A stretch of 64,000 nucleotides of DNA, from NCBI RefSeq assembly GCF_022695515.1, contig NZ_JALDPT010000013.1:62001-126000 (forward strand). The letters are read 5' to 3'. The position numbers were made by a program, and so were the translations under genes. The DNA comes from Phenylobacterium aquaticum (GTDB lineage Bacteria; Pseudomonadota; Alphaproteobacteria; Caulobacterales; Caulobacteraceae). This document shows positions 1-8,433 of this stretch, one piece after another. The notes under the pieces were generated by a model. It saw nothing but the letters and a program-made list of their open reading frames with translations. It was not told the DNA's origin and did no database searches. Position 1 is the stretch's first letter. Every line of letters starts with the position of its first letter.

Positions 1-1012
1 CATTGACCTTGGCCGGGTCGAGACCCAGGTCGCGGACGACGCAGATCGACTGGGCGGCGAAGGCTTCGTTGGATTCGATCAGGTCGAGGTCGCCGACCGA
101 CCAGCCGGCCTTTTCCAGCGCCTTGCGGCTGGCCGGGATCGGGCCGGTGCCCATGATCTCCGGGTCCACCCCGGCCGAGGCCCAGGAGGCGATGCGGACG
201 AGCGGGGTGAGGCCGCGGGCCTTGGCCTCGTCGGCGCTCATCAGCACCAGGGCGGCGGCGCCGTCATTGAGGCCCGAGGCGTTGGCGGCGGTGACCGAGC
301 CTTCCTTGTTGAAGGCCGGGCGCAGGCCCGAGACGCTTTCGAGGGTCGCGCCGTGGCGGATGTATTCGTCCTGGTCGACGACCACGTCGCCCTTGCGGCC
401 CTTGATGGTGACCGGGGCGATCTCGCCGGCGAACTTGCCGGCCTTCTGGGCGGCCTCGGCCTTGTTCTGGCTGGCGACGGCGAACTCGTCCTGTTCGGCG
501 CGGGTGATCTGCCAGCGCGAGGCGATGTTCTCGGCGGTCTGGCCCATGTGATAGCCGTGGAAGGCGTCGAGCAGGCCGTCCTTGGTCATGGTGTCGACGA
601 AGGTCATGTCGCCCATCTTCACGCCCGAGCGCAGCTGGGCGGCGTGGGGCGACTGGCTCATGCTTTCCTGGCCGCCCGCCACGACCACCGCGGCCGAGCC
701 GTCGGCGATCTGCTGGGCGCCGAGCGCCACGGCCCGCAGGCCGGAGCCGCAGAGCTGGTTCAGGCTCCAGGCCGGGCTCTCCACCGGGATGCCGGCGTTG
801 ACCGCCGCCTGGCGGGCCGGGCCCTGGCCGGCGCCGGCCTGCAGCACCTGGCCCATGATGACTTCCTGCACGTCGCCGACCTTGATGCCGGCCCGTTCCA
901 CGGCGGCGAGGATGGCGACCTTGCCCAGCTCGTGCGCGGGCAGGCCCGACAGGGCCCCGTTGAACGAGCCGACCGGGGTGCGGGCGGCCGAGACGATGAC
1001 GACGTCGGTCAT
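1..1012 (-). CDS. phaA: Acetyl-CoA C-acetyltransferase (thiolase), 3' end cut by window edge
   Basis: Thiolase that condenses two acetyl-CoA to acetoacetyl-CoA (or the reverse), the first step of polyhydroxybutyrate synthesis. Reading the minus strand from the ATG at 1012 gives [17 protein letters not shown], the usual thiolase N-terminus. The nucleophile Cys88 lies in NQLCGSGLR, and [11 protein letters not shown] follows. About 337 codons are visible; the C-terminal part with the second catalytic Cys and the His runs off the window. It is divergent from phaR, with 174 bases between them, which supports a PHB role. atoB or a degradative thiolase is an alternative name, because sequence alone does not separate them. 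Confidence 0.93.
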   Translation of the reverse strand, partial: MTDVVIVSAARTPVGSFNGALSGLPAHELGKVAILAAVERAGIKVGDVQEVIMGQVLQAGAGQGPARQAAVNAGIPVESPAWSLNQLCGSGLRAVALGAQQIADGSAAVVVAGGQESMSQSPHAAQLRSGVKMGDMTFVDTMTKDGLLDAFHGYHMGQTAENIASRWQITRAEQDEFAVASQNKAEAAQKAGKFAGEIAPVTIKGRKGDVVVDQDEYIRHGATLESVSGLRPAFNKEGSVTAANASGLNDGAAALVLMSADEAKARGLTPLVRIASWASAGVDPEIMGTGPIPASRKALEKAGWSVGDLDLIESNEAFAAQSICVVRDLGLDPAKVN

Positions 1013-1186
1013 GACGGAGCTCCTTCAGGCTTAAGGCGACTATCTATCGAGAACCCGCCCCATAAGGGCAAGGGGAAGAAATCTCTCTGGGTTCAATCGC
1101 CTGTGCTTTGCGAACGCCCTCGCATCCGCGATACTGCAATGCGATAACGAGGGTCGGCGAGGGGATCGACCCCGAAAGGGTGCGGA

Positions 1187-1789
1187 ATGGCTGACGTCAA
1201 GGACGGCACGGGTAAAGACGACCGGGTGGTCATCAAGAAGTATGCGAACAGGCGGCTCTACAACACCGCCTCCAGTTCCTATGTGACGCTTGAGCACCTC
1301 TCGGACATGGTCAAGCAAGGCGTCAATTTTGTCGTCTATGACGCCAAGACCAACGAGGACATCACACGGTCGGTCCTCACCCAGATCATCTTCGAAGAGG
1401 AGAGCCGGGAGGGCCAGAACCTGTTGCCGATTCAGTTCCTGCGGCAACTGATCGGGTTCTACGGCAATTCGATGCAGGCCTTCCTGCCCAGCTATCTGGA
1501 GCTGTCGCTGGCGACCTTCGCCGAGCAGCAGGAGCGGATGCGGACCCAGTTCGCGGCCCTGGCGCCCGGCGCCGGCATGGGGACCTATGACGAACAGATC
1601 CGCCAGAACCTGGCGATGTTCGACCGGGCCATGAAGATGTTCTCGCCCTTCAGCTTCGCGCGGCCGGACGACGGCGCCCAGCCCAAGGCGCCCGACCCGG
1701 CGCCGGCCGCCGGCGACGCCCTGTCGGACCTGAAGAAGCAGATGGAAGAGATGCAGGCCCAGATCGAGCGGCTCGCCTCCAAGCGCTGA
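1187..1789 (+). CDS. phaR: Polyhydroxyalkanoate synthesis repressor PhaR
   Basis: DNA- and PHB-granule-binding repressor of phasin and PHA genes. The 200-residue protein has the PHB accumulation regulatory N-terminal domain, with the signature IKKYANRRLYNT at residues 16-27 and a following ITRSVLTQIIFEEE stretch. The middle segment (FLRQLIGFYGNSMQAFLPSYLE) matches the PHB_acc repeat. A Lys/Glu-rich coiled-coil tail (about residues 180-200) fits oligomerisation. The ATG is preceded by gaaaggg with 6-base spacing. The neighbouring divergent thiolase gene fits regulation of PHB metabolism. Confidence 0.95.
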   Translation: MADVKDGTGKDDRVVIKKYANRRLYNTASSSYVTLEHLSDMVKQGVNFVVYDAKTNEDITRSVLTQIIFEEESREGQNLLPIQFLRQLIGFYGNSMQAFLPSYLELSLATFAEQQERMRTQFAALAPGAGMGTYDEQIRQNLAMFDRAMKMFSPFSFARPDDGAQPKAPDPAPAAGDALSDLKKQMEEMQAQIERLASKR

Positions 1790-1827
1790 GGGCTTTTTAA
1801 CGAAGGGTGGGGCAGGATCGAAAGGTC

Positions 1828-2157
1828 ATGACCTCGCCCATCGATCCCATCCGGAGAGCCCAGCGCCTGCGCCACACGCGCCGGCCGGACGCGGACGAGA
1901 CCGAGGAGGTCTTCGAGGCCGAGGACCGCAGCCTGCCGGTCCCGGTCGGCCCGGTCACCAAGCCCGGCCCCGAGCGCCAGGCGGCCGGCCCGGCCGCCTT
2001 CTCCGCCCATCTGATCGGCCAGGACGGCCAGAGGCGCGGCCTGCGCGGCGGACCCGAGACGCTGGGCGCCGCCAAGAGCGCCTATGTGCGCACCGAATGG
2101 TCCGGCGCCGCCGACCGCCGCGCCCGCAAGGGCGGCGTGCAGAAGACCGAGATCTGA
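1828..2157 (+). CDS. Conserved-looking small hydrophilic protein, function unknown
   Basis: About 109 residues starting MTSPIDPIRRAQRLRHTRR. I do not recognise a domain. The protein is rich in Arg, Pro and Glu, has no signal peptide or membrane segment, and ends in a basic stretch (SAADRRARKGG-like). The ATG at 1828 is preferred over an upstream in-frame GTG at 1807 because gaaagg lies just before it. It sits 38 bases after phaR on the same strand and could share its transcript. Codon use is strongly GC3-biased, like true genes here. Confidence 0.6.
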   Translation: MTSPIDPIRRAQRLRHTRRPDADETEEVFEAEDRSLPVPVGPVTKPGPERQAAGPAAFSAHLIGQDGQRRGLRGGPETLGAAKSAYVRTEWSGAADRRARKGGVQKTEI

Positions 2158-2203
2158 ACCTCGGTTGCGCGCCGATGCGGCCGCGCCTAGCCTCACGCTC
2201 ATG

Positions 2204-2310
2204 AAGGGTTTCGTCGCCGTCTGAGCCCGCGCTGTCGCGCGAGACGCTGATCCCGGCGGGCCCGGCCCGCCGTCGCGGCTTTGCGCCCGCCTGACCCTGC
2301 GGCTGCGCCG
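2204..2310 (+). promoter_or_regulatory. Possible leader peptide and GC-rich hairpins upstream of the GNAT gene
   Basis: A mini-ORF with ATG at about 2202 reads MKGFVAV and stops. It is followed by GC-rich inverted repeats (for example ggcgggcccggcccgcc near 2257) before the GNAT start at 2340. The layout of short ORF, hairpins, then an acetyltransferase gene resembles a translational or transcriptional attenuator. This is inference from layout only. Confidence 0.3.
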
Positions 2311-2339
2311 GGCGCGCCGCGCCCTTCTCGGAAAACACC

Positions 2340-2774
2340 ATGACCTTGATCATCGAACAGGCCGAGCGGCCTGACGACGCCTACATGCCCATCTGGGCGC
2401 CCTTGCTGCAGTTCAACCAGGCCGCCGTGGGCGACGCTCAAGGGATTCCCTTCGCCCTGACCATCCGGTCGCGGGACGCGCCCGAGGTGCTGGGCGGACT
2501 TTGGGCCCTGTCCCTGTGGGGCTCCTTCTATGTCGGCCTGCTGGTCGCGCCGGAGGGGTTCCGCGGCCAGGGCCTGGGGAGCGAGCTCCTGGCCAGGGGC
2601 GAGGCAGAGGCCCAGGCGCGGGGCTGCCGGCACATGTGGCTGGACACCTACGCCTTCCAGGCGCGAGCCTTCTATGAACGTCACGGCTTTGCGGTGTTCG
2701 GCCAGATCGACGGCCCGGCCCCGATGTTCCCGCGATGGTTCATGCAGAAGATGCTGCCCCTGACCGAAGCCTGA
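2340..2774 (+). CDS. GNAT family N-acetyltransferase
   Basis: A 144-residue single-domain acetyltransferase that would transfer acetyl from acetyl-CoA to an unknown amine. The acetyl-CoA binding motif A is visible as LLVAPEGFRGQGLGSELLARGEAEA in pieces (V-x-x-x-x-RGQGLG). A typical motif B region (CRHMWLDTYAFQARAFYERHGF) gives the C-terminal alpha4/beta7 element. The 3' end overlaps the convergent HTH gene by 35 bases. An unusual hairpin-rich leader precedes it. The substrate cannot be told from sequence. Confidence 0.88.
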   Translation: MTLIIEQAERPDDAYMPIWAPLLQFNQAAVGDAQGIPFALTIRSRDAPEVLGGLWALSLWGSFYVGLLVAPEGFRGQGLGSELLARGEAEAQARGCRHMWLDTYAFQARAFYERHGFAVFGQIDGPAPMFPRWFMQKMLPLTEA

Positions 2775-3066
2775 CGATTTCCGCCTCGAGCGTCGCGACG
2801 CGGCGCTCGAGCGCGGCGATGCGGGCGAGCGGGTCCTGGCCGGGGACAGGGGTGGAGACGCCGGCCTGCCGGGCGACCTCGGCGGGAGATTCGCCCAGGA
2901 GCTCGGCGAAAACCTCCACCTCCCGGGCTGAAACTTCCCTCTGGTCCTTGAACACCAGGGCGAGGTCCGCCTCGCTCAGGCCCGCGGCGGCTGCCAGGAC
3001 GGCCGCGGTGAGGCCGCGTTCGGCCATCCGGGCCTCGAACCAGGGGCGGTCAAAGAACAGGGCCAC
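2740..3066 (-). CDS. Small helix-turn-helix (XRE-like) protein
   Basis: A 108-residue protein whose residues about 8-65 look like a Cro/C1-type helix-turn-helix (GLTAAVLAAAAGLSEADLALVFKDQREVSAREVEVFAELLG). A C-terminal coiled coil follows (IAALERRVATLEAEIVRLR). It probably binds DNA as a dimer or acts as a small adaptor. It starts with GTG at 3066, immediately upstream of the membrane gene's stop at 3070. Its 3' end overlaps the convergent GNAT gene. The target is unknown. Confidence 0.72.
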   Translation of the reverse strand: MALFFDRPWFEARMAERGLTAAVLAAAAGLSEADLALVFKDQREVSAREVEVFAELLGESPAEVARQAGVSTPVPGQDPLARIAALERRVATLEAEIVRLRSGAASSA

Positions 3067-3069
3067 GAT

Positions 3070-3654
3070 TCAGATTCCGCATCCCGCGCCGTGGCGCCGG
3101 TCTTGCTTGATGGGGAGGTAACCATCGCAAACGGGACAGATCATGACCTCGATCGCCATCAAGATTTTCGACGTGGCCGTGGTCACCCTGATCTTCACGA
3201 TCCTGACCTGAGGCCGTCGGGCGGCCTTAGGGCGCGTCCGGATGGAAGTCCACGTCGCGCGCGCCGAGACGATGGTGACGATGAAGCCGGCCAGCACGTC
3301 CAGCAGCACCATGATGGTGAGCAGGAAGAAGGTCGAGGTGGCGAAGGCCGGCGCCAGCAGGAACTCCACCAGGCAGACGATGAACAGGATCATCGACAGC
3401 GAGTGGTTGATGATGGCGATCCGCCGGCTGGTGGTGGATTTCAGCAGCTCGATGAACAGCACGACGAGCGAGGCGGCCAGCAGCAGGTCGCCCAGGCTCA
3501 CCGGCCATTCGACCTGACTGGTCATGCGCAGGCTGAACAGCTGCTCGGTCATGCGGGCGTTGGCGTCCACCGACCGGAACCCGCCCGACAGGGTGAGCGC
3601 GATCAGATTGTAGACGAGCACCGGCAGGGCCAGCAGCGGAAACGCGGCGAACAT
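3070..3654 (-). CDS. Small multi-spanning membrane protein, unknown function
   Basis: About 194 residues with hydrophobic segments at the N-terminus (FAAFPLLALPVLVYNLIALTL), at VSLGDLLLAASLVVLFIELL, and two more between IAIINHSLSMILFIVCLVEFLL and FLLTIMVLLDVLAGFIVTIV, giving four predicted helices. The ATG at 3654 is chosen over an in-frame TTG at 3660 because an aaggggg ribosome site lies 7 bases upstream of it. The C-terminal 50 residues are basic and then Cys-containing (MICPVCDGYL), which is unlike the rest and may be read-through beyond a shorter ancestral end. It is followed by the small HTH gene. I do not recognise the family. Confidence 0.7.
   Translation of the reverse strand: MFAAFPLLALPVLVYNLIALTLSGGFRSVDANARMTEQLFSLRMTSQVEWPVSLGDLLLAASLVVLFIELLKSTTSRRIAIINHSLSMILFIVCLVEFLLAPAFATSTFFLLTIMVLLDVLAGFIVTIVSARATWTSIRTRPKAARRPQVRIVKIRVTTATSKILMAIEVMICPVCDGYLPIKQDRRHGAGCGI
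3143..3211 (+). CDS. Possible 22-residue membrane peptide
   Basis: An ATG at 3143 reads MTSIAIKIFDVAVVTLIFTILT and stops at 3211. The peptide is almost wholly hydrophobic, like one transmembrane helix, and is followed by a small ggccg/cggcc hairpin. Only a weak ribosome-binding sequence (ggga) lies upstream. It is antisense to the 3' end of the membrane protein gene, so it may be a chance reading. Confidence 0.25.
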   Translation: MTSIAIKIFDVAVVTLIFTILT

Positions 3655-3754
3655 CGGCAAGCCCCCTTGCGCCGGACCAGTCCGGCGATCCTAAGGGTTA
3701 ACCGCTTTGCCGGAACAGGTGAAGCGTCCGCAACCGAGACGGGCGCGGCCGGGC

Positions 3755-4504
3755 TCAGACCTCGTCGGCGCCGCCGGGATTGCGGGCCCGCGACTGCAGC
3801 CACATCACCCCCATCAGGTCCGACAGCGAGGCCCAGAGCCGGCCGAGATTGGTGTATTTCGACTGGCCGGTCTGGCGGTGGCGATGGTTCACAGGCCGGA
3901 AGTCGACCTTGTAGCCCTCGCGCAGCATCAGGGCCGGGATGTAGCGGTGGATGTGATCGAAATAGGGCAGCCGCAGGAAGGCCTCGCGGCGGAAGGCCTT
4001 GAGCCCGCAGCCGGTGTCGTTGGCGGTGTCGTGCAGCAGGCGCTTGCGGACCCCGTTGCCGAATTTCGAGGCCAGCTTCTTGGCCTGGCTGTCCTGGCGC
4101 TTGACCCGCTCGCCGCCGACCAGGGCGAGTTCGGGCGGGCCCGCCAGCAGGGCGTCGACCAGCTGGGGCCCGTCGGCCGGGTCATTCTGGCCGTCGCCGT
4201 CCAGGGTGACGATCACCGCCCCGCGCGCGGCCAGGATCCCGCTGCGGATCGCCCGGCTCTGTCCCGAATTCTTGCGGTGCTTCAGCACCCGGAGCGCCGG
4301 CAGCTCCGGCTCCAGCGCCTTCAGGGCGGCGACCGTGCCGTCGCGGCTGTGGTCGTCGACGAAGATCATCTCGTAGCGCCGGCCGGCGAAAGCGCGGGCG
4401 ATTTCCCGGGCGAGATCGGGCGCGGCGCCCTCCTCGTCGAACACGGGAACGACGACAGAGATGTCCGGAGCGGGGTCGGAATGTGCGGTGGGCGTCTTGG
4501 CCAT
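3755..4504 (-). CDS. Family 2 glycosyltransferase (dolichol/undecaprenyl-phosphate sugar type)
   Basis: A 249-residue GT-A glycosyltransferase. DISVVVPVFDEEG (residues about 14-26) starts the nucleotide-sugar domain. EMIFVDDHSRDGT and VIVTLDGDGQNDP carry the metal-binding aspartates, and GCGLKAFRREAF follows. This pattern matches polyprenyl-phosphate mannosyl- or glucosyltransferases such as ArnC/DPM1-like enzymes, which load a lipid carrier on the inner face of the cytoplasmic membrane. No C-terminal transmembrane pair is present, so it is a short version. The gene is divergent, by 54 bases, from a family 39 transferase that would use such a lipid-linked sugar. The start at 4504 excludes a long antisense extension upstream. 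Confidence 0.88.
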   Translation of the reverse strand: MAKTPTAHSDPAPDISVVVPVFDEEGAAPDLAREIARAFAGRRYEMIFVDDHSRDGTVAALKALEPELPALRVLKHRKNSGQSRAIRSGILAARGAVIVTLDGDGQNDPADGPQLVDALLAGPPELALVGGERVKRQDSQAKKLASKFGNGVRKRLLHDTANDTGCGLKAFRREAFLRLPYFDHIHRYIPALMLREGYKVDFRPVNHRHRQTGQSKYTNLGRLWASLSDLMGVMWLQSRARNPGGADEV

Positions 4505-4558
4505 GGCTCCTAATAGCGGAAACGCGGGCGCGCGAAAGGATCGTGCTATCAAGGAGAC

Positions 4559-6232
4559 ATGAGTCTGGAAGCCTTGATCGAGCGTTGGAGCCGCGGTTGG
4601 CGCGGACCGGCGCTTGCCGCCCTCATCGCCTTCGCCGCGGGTCTCCCCGGCGTGTTCGCCGTGCCGCCCCTGGACCGCGACGAGTCGCGCTTCGCCCAGG
4701 CGACGGCCCAGATGCTGGAGCAGGAGGACTTCGTCGTCATCCGCTACCAGGATCAGCCGCGGTTCAAGAAGCCGGTAGGCATCCACTGGCTGCAGTCCGC
4801 CAGCGTCGCGGCCTTCTCCGACCCGGCGGCGCGGGAGATCTGGGCCTATCGCATCCCCTCGCTGCTGGGCGCGATGCTGGCCGCGGCGGCCTGCGCCTGG
4901 GGGGCCGCGGCCTTCTTCGGCTCGGCCACCGGCCTGATCGCCGGCGCGACCCTCGGCGCGACCTTCCTGTTGTCCACCGAGGCCTTCATCGCCAAGACCG
5001 ACGCGGTCCTGTGCGGGACCACGACGCTGGCCATCGCCGCCCTGGCGCGGATCTACGCCAGCGCCCAGGGCGGGCCGCCCTCGGGCCGGCTGACCCGGCT
5101 GCTGTTCTGGCTGGGCCTGTCGGTCGCGACCCTGGACAAGGGGCCGGTGGGCCTGATGGTCGTGGCCCTGACCGCGCTCAGCCTCTGGGCCTGGGACCGC
5201 AAGGCCGGCTGGCTGAAGGATCTGGGCTGGGCCTGGGGCTCGCTGTTGTTCCTCGCCGTGGTCGGGCCCTGGGCCTGGGCGGTGACCGTGGCCACGGACG
5301 GCGGGTTCTGGAGCGCGGCGATCGGCGGCGACCTGGCCCCCAAGCTGGCGGGCGGTCAGGAATCGCACGGCGCCGCGCCGGGCTATCACACCATCGCCGC
5401 CATCCTGCTGTTCTTCCCGGCCACCCTGATTCTGCCGGCCGCCCTGGCCGCGGCCTGGCGGCGACGCGACGAGCCGGGCGTCCGCTTCGCCCTGTGCTGG
5501 CTGGTCCCGTCCTGGCTGGTCTTCGAGCTGATGCCGACCAAGCTCGTCCATTACACCCTGCCCGCCTATGGGGCGCTCGCCTGGCTGGCGGCCGCGACGG
5601 CGACCCAACACCAGCTCGGTCCGAGACTGCGGGTCGCGGGCGCCGCCCTGGCCGCCTTCGCCGGGGTGCTCCTGGGCGTCGGCGCCATCTATCTCTATCG
5701 CCAGTACGGCGACCCGACCGACCTGCCCGCCGCCGTGCTGTCGGCCGCCCTGCTGGCCAGCGCCGGGATCGTCGGGGCGGTGCTGCTGGTGCGGGGACCC
5801 GCCCTGACGGCCCTGACCGCCGCCCTGGGGCTGGGACTGGTCGGACATGGGATGCTGGTCGCCGGTCTCGCCCCCCGCCTTGAGCCGCTTTGGCTGTCCC
5901 GCCGCGTCGAGGCCGTCCTGGCCCGCGAACGTCTTCTGCCGCGCCAGGGGATCACCGCCGGCCCGGTCGCCGTGGCCGGCTACGCCGAGCCCAGCCTGGT
6001 GTTCGGGGTCGGCACCACCACCGATCTGGAGGGGCCCATCGAGGCCGCCGACGCGCTCGCCGACAATCGCCCGGCCGTGGTCGAGGCCCGCGAACAGGTG
6101 GCCTTCGAGGCCGCCCTGAAGACCCTGAACGTCCGCCCCCGCCTGGTCGGCCAGGTCAGCGGGCTTGACTACTCCAACGGCGACAAGACCACCTTGCGAA
6201 TCTACGCCCCGCCGCAGGAGTCCCCGCCATGA
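4559..6232 (+). CDS. Family 39 (ArnT-like) membrane glycosyltransferase
   Basis: A 557-residue integral membrane protein with about a dozen hydrophobic segments. The conserved first periplasmic loop has PPLDRDESRFAQAT (residues about 40-53), the D-E-x-R motif of the PMT/ArnT family, followed by KKPVGIHWLQ. Such enzymes move a sugar from a polyprenyl-phosphate carrier to lipid A or protein on the periplasmic side. The ATG has an aaggaga ribosome site. It is paired divergently with a GT2 that could make the donor. The next gene overlaps by 4 bases (ATGA), so translation is coupled to the HMG-CoA lyase-type gene. The acceptor and sugar are unknown. Confidence 0.88.
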   Translation: MSLEALIERWSRGWRGPALAALIAFAAGLPGVFAVPPLDRDESRFAQATAQMLEQEDFVVIRYQDQPRFKKPVGIHWLQSASVAAFSDPAAREIWAYRIPSLLGAMLAAAACAWGAAAFFGSATGLIAGATLGATFLLSTEAFIAKTDAVLCGTTTLAIAALARIYASAQGGPPSGRLTRLLFWLGLSVATLDKGPVGLMVVALTALSLWAWDRKAGWLKDLGWAWGSLLFLAVVGPWAWAVTVATDGGFWSAAIGGDLAPKLAGGQESHGAAPGYHTIAAILLFFPATLILPAALAAAWRRRDEPGVRFALCWLVPSWLVFELMPTKLVHYTLPAYGALAWLAAATATQHQLGPRLRVAGAALAAFAGVLLGVGAIYLYRQYGDPTDLPAAVLSAALLASAGIVGAVLLVRGPALTALTAALGLGLVGHGMLVAGLAPRLEPLWLSRRVEAVLARERLLPRQGITAGPVAVAGYAEPSLVFGVGTTTDLEGPIEAADALADNRPAVVEAREQVAFEAALKTLNVRPRLVGQVSGLDYSNGDKTTLRIYAPPQESPP

Positions 6233-7134
6233 GCCGGTTCATCCAGATCGTCGAAGTCGGCCCCCGCGACGGGCTGCAGAACGAGAAGACGCCGCTGGAC
6301 GTCGGCCAGAAGCTCGACTTCATCCGCAGGCTGGAGGCCGCCGGCGCCCGGCGGATCGAGACCGTCTCCTTCGTCAATCCCAAGCGCGTGCCGCAGATGG
6401 CCGGGGCGGAAGAGGTCATGGCCGACCTCTCGGGCCAGCCCACCGGCGGGCGCATCGGCCTGGTCCTGAACATGCGCGGCTGGGAGCGGGCCGTCGCGGC
6501 GGGGTGCGACGAGGCTAATGTGGTGGTCTGCGCCACCGACGGCTTCGGCATCCGCAACCAGGGCGCCTCGACCGCCGAACAGATGACCGCCCTGGCAGAG
6601 ATCGCCGCCCGACGCGACGCCGAGGGCGGCCCGCCGATCACCGCCACCCTGTCGGTCGCCTTCGGCTGCCCCTTCGACGGTGAAGTCGCCGAGGACCGCG
6701 TGGTGGCCCTGGCGCGGGAGGCCGCGGCCCTGAACATCGCCGAGATCGCGCTCGCCGACACCATCGGCGTGGCCGATCCCTGGATGGTGCGTCGTCGGGT
6801 GGAGGCGGTCCGCAAGGCGGTGGGCGACACCCGGCTGCGCCTGCATTTCCACGACACCCGCAACACCGGCCTGGCCAACGCCTATGCCGGGATCGAGGCC
6901 GGGGTCGACGTGCTGGACGCCAGCTGCGGCGGCCTGGGCGGCTGTCCCTTCGCCCCCGACGCCACCGGCAATATCGGCACCGAGGATCTGGTCTATATGC
7001 TGGAGCGGGCCGGATACGAGACCGGCTATGACCTGGCCGCCCTGATCTCGACGGCCAAATGGATGTCGGGCCTCCTGGGCAAGCCGCCCAGCGCCGCGGT
7101 CAGCAAGGCCGGCGGGTTTCCCGTTCCGGCCTGA
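6229..7134 (+). CDS. mvaB: Hydroxymethylglutaryl-CoA lyase family protein
   Basis: A 301-residue HMGL-like TIM-barrel protein that cleaves HMG-CoA to acetoacetate and acetyl-CoA, used in leucine degradation. EVGPRDGLQNE (residues 9-19) is the family signature. HFHDTRNTGLANA holds metal-binding histidines. Two cysteines, 233 and 239, sit in DASCGGLGGCPFAPDATGN, where the second matches the catalytic loop cysteine. The length is normal. It is translationally coupled to the upstream glycosyltransferase, an unusual partner, and is followed 15 bases later by ndh. A related 3-hydroxyacyl-CoA lyase specificity cannot be excluded. Confidence 0.9.
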   Translation: MSRFIQIVEVGPRDGLQNEKTPLDVGQKLDFIRRLEAAGARRIETVSFVNPKRVPQMAGAEEVMADLSGQPTGGRIGLVLNMRGWERAVAAGCDEANVVVCATDGFGIRNQGASTAEQMTALAEIAARRDAEGGPPITATLSVAFGCPFDGEVAEDRVVALAREAAALNIAEIALADTIGVADPWMVRRRVEAVRKAVGDTRLRLHFHDTRNTGLANAYAGIEAGVDVLDASCGGLGGCPFAPDATGNIGTEDLVYMLERAGYETGYDLAALISTAKWMSGLLGKPPSAAVSKAGGFPVPA

Positions 7135-7149
7135 GGAGGGCCGCAGCCC

Positions 7150-8430
7150 ATGCACTACGACATTGTTATCGTGGGCGGCGGCGCAGGCGGGTTGGAACTG
7201 GCGGCGCGGCTTGGCCGCAGACTGGGCCCGCGCAAGGGCCGCGAGCGGGTGCTGCTGATCGACCGGTTCGGCTTCCACATCTGGAAGCCCACCCTGCACG
7301 AGGTGGCGGCCGGCACGCTGGACGCCCACCAGGAGGGGCTGTCCTATTCGATCCTGGGCCGCCGCAACCACTTCAGCTTCATGCTGGGCGAGATGACCGG
7401 CCTGGACACGGCGGCCAAGCGCCTGACCCTCAAGCCGATCACCGCGCCGGACGGCCAGGTGCTGGCGCCCGAGCGGACCGTGACCTTCACCTGGGGCGTG
7501 CTGGCCGTCGGCAGCGGCTCGAACCTGTTCGACACCCCCGGCGCCGACCAGGCCCATCTGCTGGAGACCACCGGCGACGCCGAGGCGTTCCACACCCGCC
7601 TGCTGGCCGCCTTCATGAAGGCCTCGTTCTCGCCGGACCGCACCATGTCCGTGGCGATCGTCGGCGGCGGCGCGACCGGGGTCGAGCTGTCGGCGGAGCT
7701 GGTCGAGGCGCACCGCGAGCTGTTGCAGAGCATCGGCGCCGAGCAGCGGTTCCGCCTGGACATCACCATCGTCGAGGCCGCGCCGCGGATCCTGGGCGGC
7801 CTGCCCGAGAAGATCTCGGACCAGGCCACGGTGGCCCTGGAGCGCAAGGGCGTGCGGGTGCGCACCGACGCCAAGGTGCTGGCCGTGCGGCGCGACCGGC
7901 TGGAGACCAGCCAGGGCGACGTGGTCGCCGACCTGATCGTCTGGGCCGCCGGCATCAAGGCGGCCATGGCCAATGCGGGGTTCGGCCTGCCGGTGAACCG
8001 GATCAACCAGTTCGTGGTCAATGAGCGCCTGGAGACCCCAGCGGCCGACATCTGGGCCATGGGCGACTGCGCCGCCTGTCCCTGGAAGGACGGCCGCGCC
8101 GTCCCGGCCCGCGCCCAGGCGGCCCACCAGGAGGCCAGCTATCTGGCCAAGGCGCTCACCGCCCGGCTCGAACAGAGACGGGTCGAGGCGGCTTATGTCT
8201 ATCGCGACTTCGGGTCGCTGGTGTCCCTGGGGGAGAACAAGGGGGTCGGCGCCCTGATGGGCGGACTGGGGGGCCCGAACTTCTTCGTGGAGGGCCTGAT
8301 CGCCAAGTGGGCCTATATGTCCCTGCACCTGGATCATCACCGGGCGATCCTGGGCGTCGGCAAGACGGTGGTGCTGGCCCTGGCCCGGCTGCTGCAGCAG
8401 CGGGTCGCCGGCCGCCTAAAGCTGCACTGA
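7150..8430 (+). CDS. ndh: Type II NADH dehydrogenase (NAD(P)/FAD-dependent oxidoreductase)
   Basis: A 426-residue single-subunit, non-proton-pumping NADH:quinone oxidoreductase. The FAD Rossmann motif is at residues 8-14 (VGGGAGG). The NADH Rossmann motif is near 171-177 (VGGGATG). DIWAMGDCAACPWKDGRAVPARAQAAHQ is the family's second FAD contact, read in pieces. The C-terminal 60 residues include amphipathic stretches (SLHLDHHRAILGVGKTVVLALARLL-like) expected to anchor the enzyme to the inner membrane. It closes the plus-strand run that begins with the GT39 gene. Confidence 0.92.
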   Translation: MHYDIVIVGGGAGGLELAARLGRRLGPRKGRERVLLIDRFGFHIWKPTLHEVAAGTLDAHQEGLSYSILGRRNHFSFMLGEMTGLDTAAKRLTLKPITAPDGQVLAPERTVTFTWGVLAVGSGSNLFDTPGADQAHLLETTGDAEAFHTRLLAAFMKASFSPDRTMSVAIVGGGATGVELSAELVEAHRELLQSIGAEQRFRLDITIVEAAPRILGGLPEKISDQATVALERKGVRVRTDAKVLAVRRDRLETSQGDVVADLIVWAAGIKAAMANAGFGLPVNRINQFVVNERLETPAADIWAMGDCAACPWKDGRAVPARAQAAHQEASYLAKALTARLEQRRVEAAYVYRDFGSLVSLGENKGVGALMGGLGGPNFFVEGLIAKWAYMSLHLDHHRAILGVGKTVVLALARLLQQRVAGRLKLH

Positions 8431-8433
8431 GGC

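Noticed and set aside
4505..5848. Long minus-strand extension of the GT2 reading frame antisense to the GT39 gene
   Set aside because: It is Gln/Gly/Arg-rich shadow sequence; the conserved GT2 domain starts at the ATG at 4504.
6202..8340. 712-codon minus-strand ORF over mvaB and ndh
   Set aside because: Shadow of two clear genes on the other strand; no domain seen.
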